Below are positions 61,885 through 64,000 of a stretch of 64,000 bases of DNA, in pieces (the first letter of the stretch is position 1; each line of letters opens with the position of its first letter). The DNA is from Jejudonia soesokkakensis (GTDB lineage: Bacteria > Bacteroidota > Bacteroidia > Flavobacteriales > Flavobacteriaceae): the NCBI RefSeq assembly GCF_042664795.1, contig NZ_JBHTBN010000004.1, positions 186,001 to 250,000 of the forward strand, given 5' to 3'. The notes beneath the pieces are model-generated. The model was not told where the DNA came from and did no database searches. It saw nothing but the letters and a program-made list of their open reading frames with translations. Made by a program: the position numbers and the translations under genes.

Positions 61885-62568
61885 ATGAAAAGTATAGTAA
61901 AAATAACATTCGCACTGTTTGCAACTGTTACGTTGGTATCTTGTTTTAATGACAATAAACCTAACTATCAGTACATGCCAAATATGTACGAACCTGTAGG
62001 ATATGAAACGTATGGTGAGTACGAGATTTTTCCAGGACAACAAGAGGCAATGCTTCCCGTAGATGGTACCATACCAAGAGGATGGAGACCTTATGAATTT
62101 GAAGATACTACCGAAGATCTTGAAAGAGCTAAAGTTGAATTAAAAAATCCTTTACCGGTTACTGATGAAAATTTAGCAGCAGGGGCACAACTGTACACTA
62201 TTTATTGTGCAGTTTGTCATGGTGATAAAGGTGATGGCCTAGGAATACTTGCCCAGCGTGAGAAGTTCTTAGGAATACCTAGTTATGCTGCTGAAGGAAG
62301 AACAATTACTGAAGGCGGTGTTTATCACGTTCAGATGTATGGGTTAAACACAATGGGTTCTTATGCTTCTCAAACCAATGAAGAAGAACGTTGGCAGATT
62401 ACACAGCATGTAATGAACTTAAAAGCTGCGTTAAAAGGAGAGCCATTGGTTACACCAGAAACAAAGGCTGATAGTACAACAGTTTTATCTGAAAACCTAG
62501 TACAGGAGGAGACGATAAACACTTCAGAAGTAAACCCTTCCGAAGACAACGCAAACGAAACTAACTAA
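61885..62568 (+). CDS. actE: Alternative complex III cytochrome c lipoprotein ActE
   Basis: Mono-heme cytochrome c, 227 residues, with a lipoprotein signal (TFALFATVTLVSCFNDNKP, Cys near 18). YMPNMYEPVGYETYGE and PVDGTIPRGW are shared with ActE proteins, and the heme site is YCAVCHGDKGDGLG with the sixth ligand probably the Met in MYGLNTMGSYASQ. A C-terminal Thr/Glu/Ser-rich tail is non-conserved. It starts one base after the actD stop. Confidence 0.93.
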   Translation: MKSIVKITFALFATVTLVSCFNDNKPNYQYMPNMYEPVGYETYGEYEIFPGQQEAMLPVDGTIPRGWRPYEFEDTTEDLERAKVELKNPLPVTDENLAAGAQLYTIYCAVCHGDKGDGLGILAQREKFLGIPSYAAEGRTITEGGVYHVQMYGLNTMGSYASQTNEEERWQITQHVMNLKAALKGEPLVTPETKADSTTVLSENLVQEETINTSEVNPSEDNANETN

Positions 62569-62592
62569 AGAATAAAGAGAATAGCTAAAGAT

Positions 62593-64000
62593 ATGTATAC
62601 GCTACCTAGTAAATTAAGACTCTTTTCAATCATTTTTATGGTCGTGGGTGCCCTGTTGCTTGTTGCAGGTTTTGTAACAGCACCTTCCACTACGGCAGAA
62701 GTAAAAGAAATGATGGCAGCTCATGGTGACGGTCATGGTGAATCTCATGGAGAAGATCACAATATGGCAGGGAGTCATGACGGTGACAATGAAGCGCATA
62801 GTGAAACTCAATCCCATGACGTAGAAGCTGGAGATCATTTAGTAAAAGACGGAGAACATACAGAACTTGCTCATGATAGTGAAGAGGCGCATTTAGAACA
62901 CACCCTTCATCAAATGCAAAACAGACCTTGGTCTGCGTTATATATTGCAGCATTTTTCTTTTTTATGATTGCTCTAGGAACATTAGCTTTTTATGCCATT
63001 CAACATGCTTCACAAGCAGGTTGGTCCCCAGTATTATTTAGAGTTATGGAAGGAATTACGGCGTATCTTCCGTGGGCTTCTATTATAATGTTAATACTAT
63101 TATTACTATCTGTATTCCATGTAAATCATATTTTTCACTGGATGGATGGCGAATTGCTTAATCCTGAAAGTCCGAAATATGATAAGTTGATTGCAGGTAA
63201 GAGTTCTTGGCTTAACGGTCCCTGGTTTATTGTAAGAGCTGTAATCTATTTATTGGGGTATAACATCTATAGAGTTCTATCTAAACGCTGGTTGGCCAAA
63301 CAGGATACGGCAGAAGACAACCGTTGGTTTAAAAGAAATTTTAAACTTTCAGCAGGTTTCCTTGTATTCTTTATCTATACCGAATCGATGATGTCATGGG
63401 ATTGGATCATGAGTTTTGACCCACACTGGTTCTCTACATTGTTTGGATGGTATGTATTTGCAGGAATGATGGTTTGTGCCATAACAGTAATCGCTATGGT
63501 GACCGTGACATTAAAAAGTCAAGGATACTTAGAGTTTGTCAATGATAGCCACATTCATGATTTAGCAAAATTTATGTTCGGTTTCAGTATTTTCTGGACC
63601 TACTTATGGTTCTCTCAATTTATGTTGATTTGGTATTCCAATATTCCAGAAGAAGTTACCTATTTCGTCACTAGAATTGAAGATTATAATTTACCATTCT
63701 TCGGAATGTTAGCCATGAACTTTATATTCCCAGTACTCTTGTTAATGAATAGTGACTACAAGCGTATTAACTGGTTTGTAATCATGACTGGAATAGTAAT
63801 ATTAGCCGGACATTATATAGACGTATTTAATATGGTAATGCCTGCAACAGTTGGTAAATCATGGTATATAGGTTTACCTGAAATTGGAGCGTTACTATTT
63901 TTCTTTGGACTATTTGTGCTGGTAGTGTTCACTGCCTTGACCAAAGCGCCATTATTAGCGAAGCGAAACCCATTTGTGAAAGAGAGTAAACACTTTCATT
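62593..64000 (+). CDS. actF: Alternative complex III NrfD-like subunit ActF, cut by window edge
   Basis: Second NrfD-like membrane subunit; 469 codons are visible and the frame is open to the end. The N-terminus MYTLPSKLRLFSIIFMVVGA starts a first helix. Between helices 1 and 2 (about residues 40-105) is a loop rich in His, Glu, Asp and Ser with repeated HG/HGE units. Later segments ITAYLPWASIIMLILLLLSV, LNGPWFIVRAVIYL and SFDPHWFSTLFGWYVFAG match ActF. Functions with ActC in quinol oxidation or proton transfer. Confidence 0.93.
   Translation, partial: MYTLPSKLRLFSIIFMVVGALLLVAGFVTAPSTTAEVKEMMAAHGDGHGESHGEDHNMAGSHDGDNEAHSETQSHDVEAGDHLVKDGEHTELAHDSEEAHLEHTLHQMQNRPWSALYIAAFFFFMIALGTLAFYAIQHASQAGWSPVLFRVMEGITAYLPWASIIMLILLLLSVFHVNHIFHWMDGELLNPESPKYDKLIAGKSSWLNGPWFIVRAVIYLLGYNIYRVLSKRWLAKQDTAEDNRWFKRNFKLSAGFLVFFIYTESMMSWDWIMSFDPHWFSTLFGWYVFAGMMVCAITVIAMVTVTLKSQGYLEFVNDSHIHDLAKFMFGFSIFWTYLWFSQFMLIWYSNIPEEVTYFVTRIEDYNLPFFGMLAMNFIFPVLLLMNSDYKRINWFVIMTGIVILAGHYIDVFNMVMPATVGKSWYIGLPEIGALLFFFGLFVLVVFTALTKAPLLAKRNPFVKESKHFH

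Noticed and set aside
1..64000. tRNA, rRNA, CRISPR array, transposase or prophage genes
   Set aside because: I looked through the gaps between genes and saw no cloverleaf-like or rRNA sequence, no regularly spaced repeats and no transposase or phage protein.

Overview
The window is a chromosomal stretch of a member of the Flavobacteriaceae (Bacteroidetes). The reasons are the AT-rich base composition, starts without Shine-Dalgarno sequences, many matches to the Bacteroidetes promoter element TAnnTTTG, an alternative complex III operon (actABCDEF), PorT and a DUF5686-like outer-membrane protein, and a tyrosine ammonia-lyase that closely resembles from memory the characterised Flavobacterium johnsoniae enzyme. 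I see no rRNA, tRNA, CRISPR array, insertion sequence or prophage. Function calls come from motifs read by eye; no database search was possible.

Layout. 1-7110: the 3' part of polA, an unknown protein with a kinase-like catalytic signature, and pyruvate carboxylase behind a 24-bp perfect palindrome. 7235-10343: rplM-rpsI, rpsB and tsf, ending in a strong terminator. 10352-15510: a reverse-strand operon for a regulator, an ABC protein, an HlyD-type adaptor and a TolC-type channel, lying between tsf and pyrH-frr; two operator-like palindromes sit in its promoter. 15601-24455: pyrH, frr, an outer-membrane barrel protein, an RND exporter, asnS, rpoN and a degenerate PAP2-like membrane protein. 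24450-28401 (reverse strand): SH3-domain protein, ExbB/TolQ, a small membrane protein, two ExbD/TolR proteins and PorT, an energy-transduction and type IX secretion neighbourhood.

28713-48262 is the accessory highlight: an 18-gene forward operon plus a divergent flavoprotein that together look like an aryl-polyene (flexirubin-type) pigment locus. Tyrosine ammonia-lyase would make 4-hydroxycinnamate, the PaaK-like ligase would activate it, and ACP, ketosynthases, a chain-length-factor-like protein, a ketoreductase and two hotdog dehydratases would extend it to a polyene. A methyltransferase and a halogenase-like flavoprotein could modify the aryl ring. An acyltransferase, a glycosyltransferase, a LolA-like carrier and an RND exporter would attach and place the product in the envelope. 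The dialkylresorcinol genes darA and darB, needed for a true flexirubin ester, are not in the window. A JmjC/cupin-8 protein, a C45 Ntn-hydrolase lipoprotein and a polysaccharide deacetylase in the same operon have no obvious assigned step.

48263-64000: a lipoprotein and a universal stress protein on the reverse strand, rimP-nusA-infB preceded by an attenuator-like leader, a SPOR protein, and the alternative complex III operon running off the right edge inside actF. Across the whole window the octamer TTTCAGAA and its complement are strongly over-represented.
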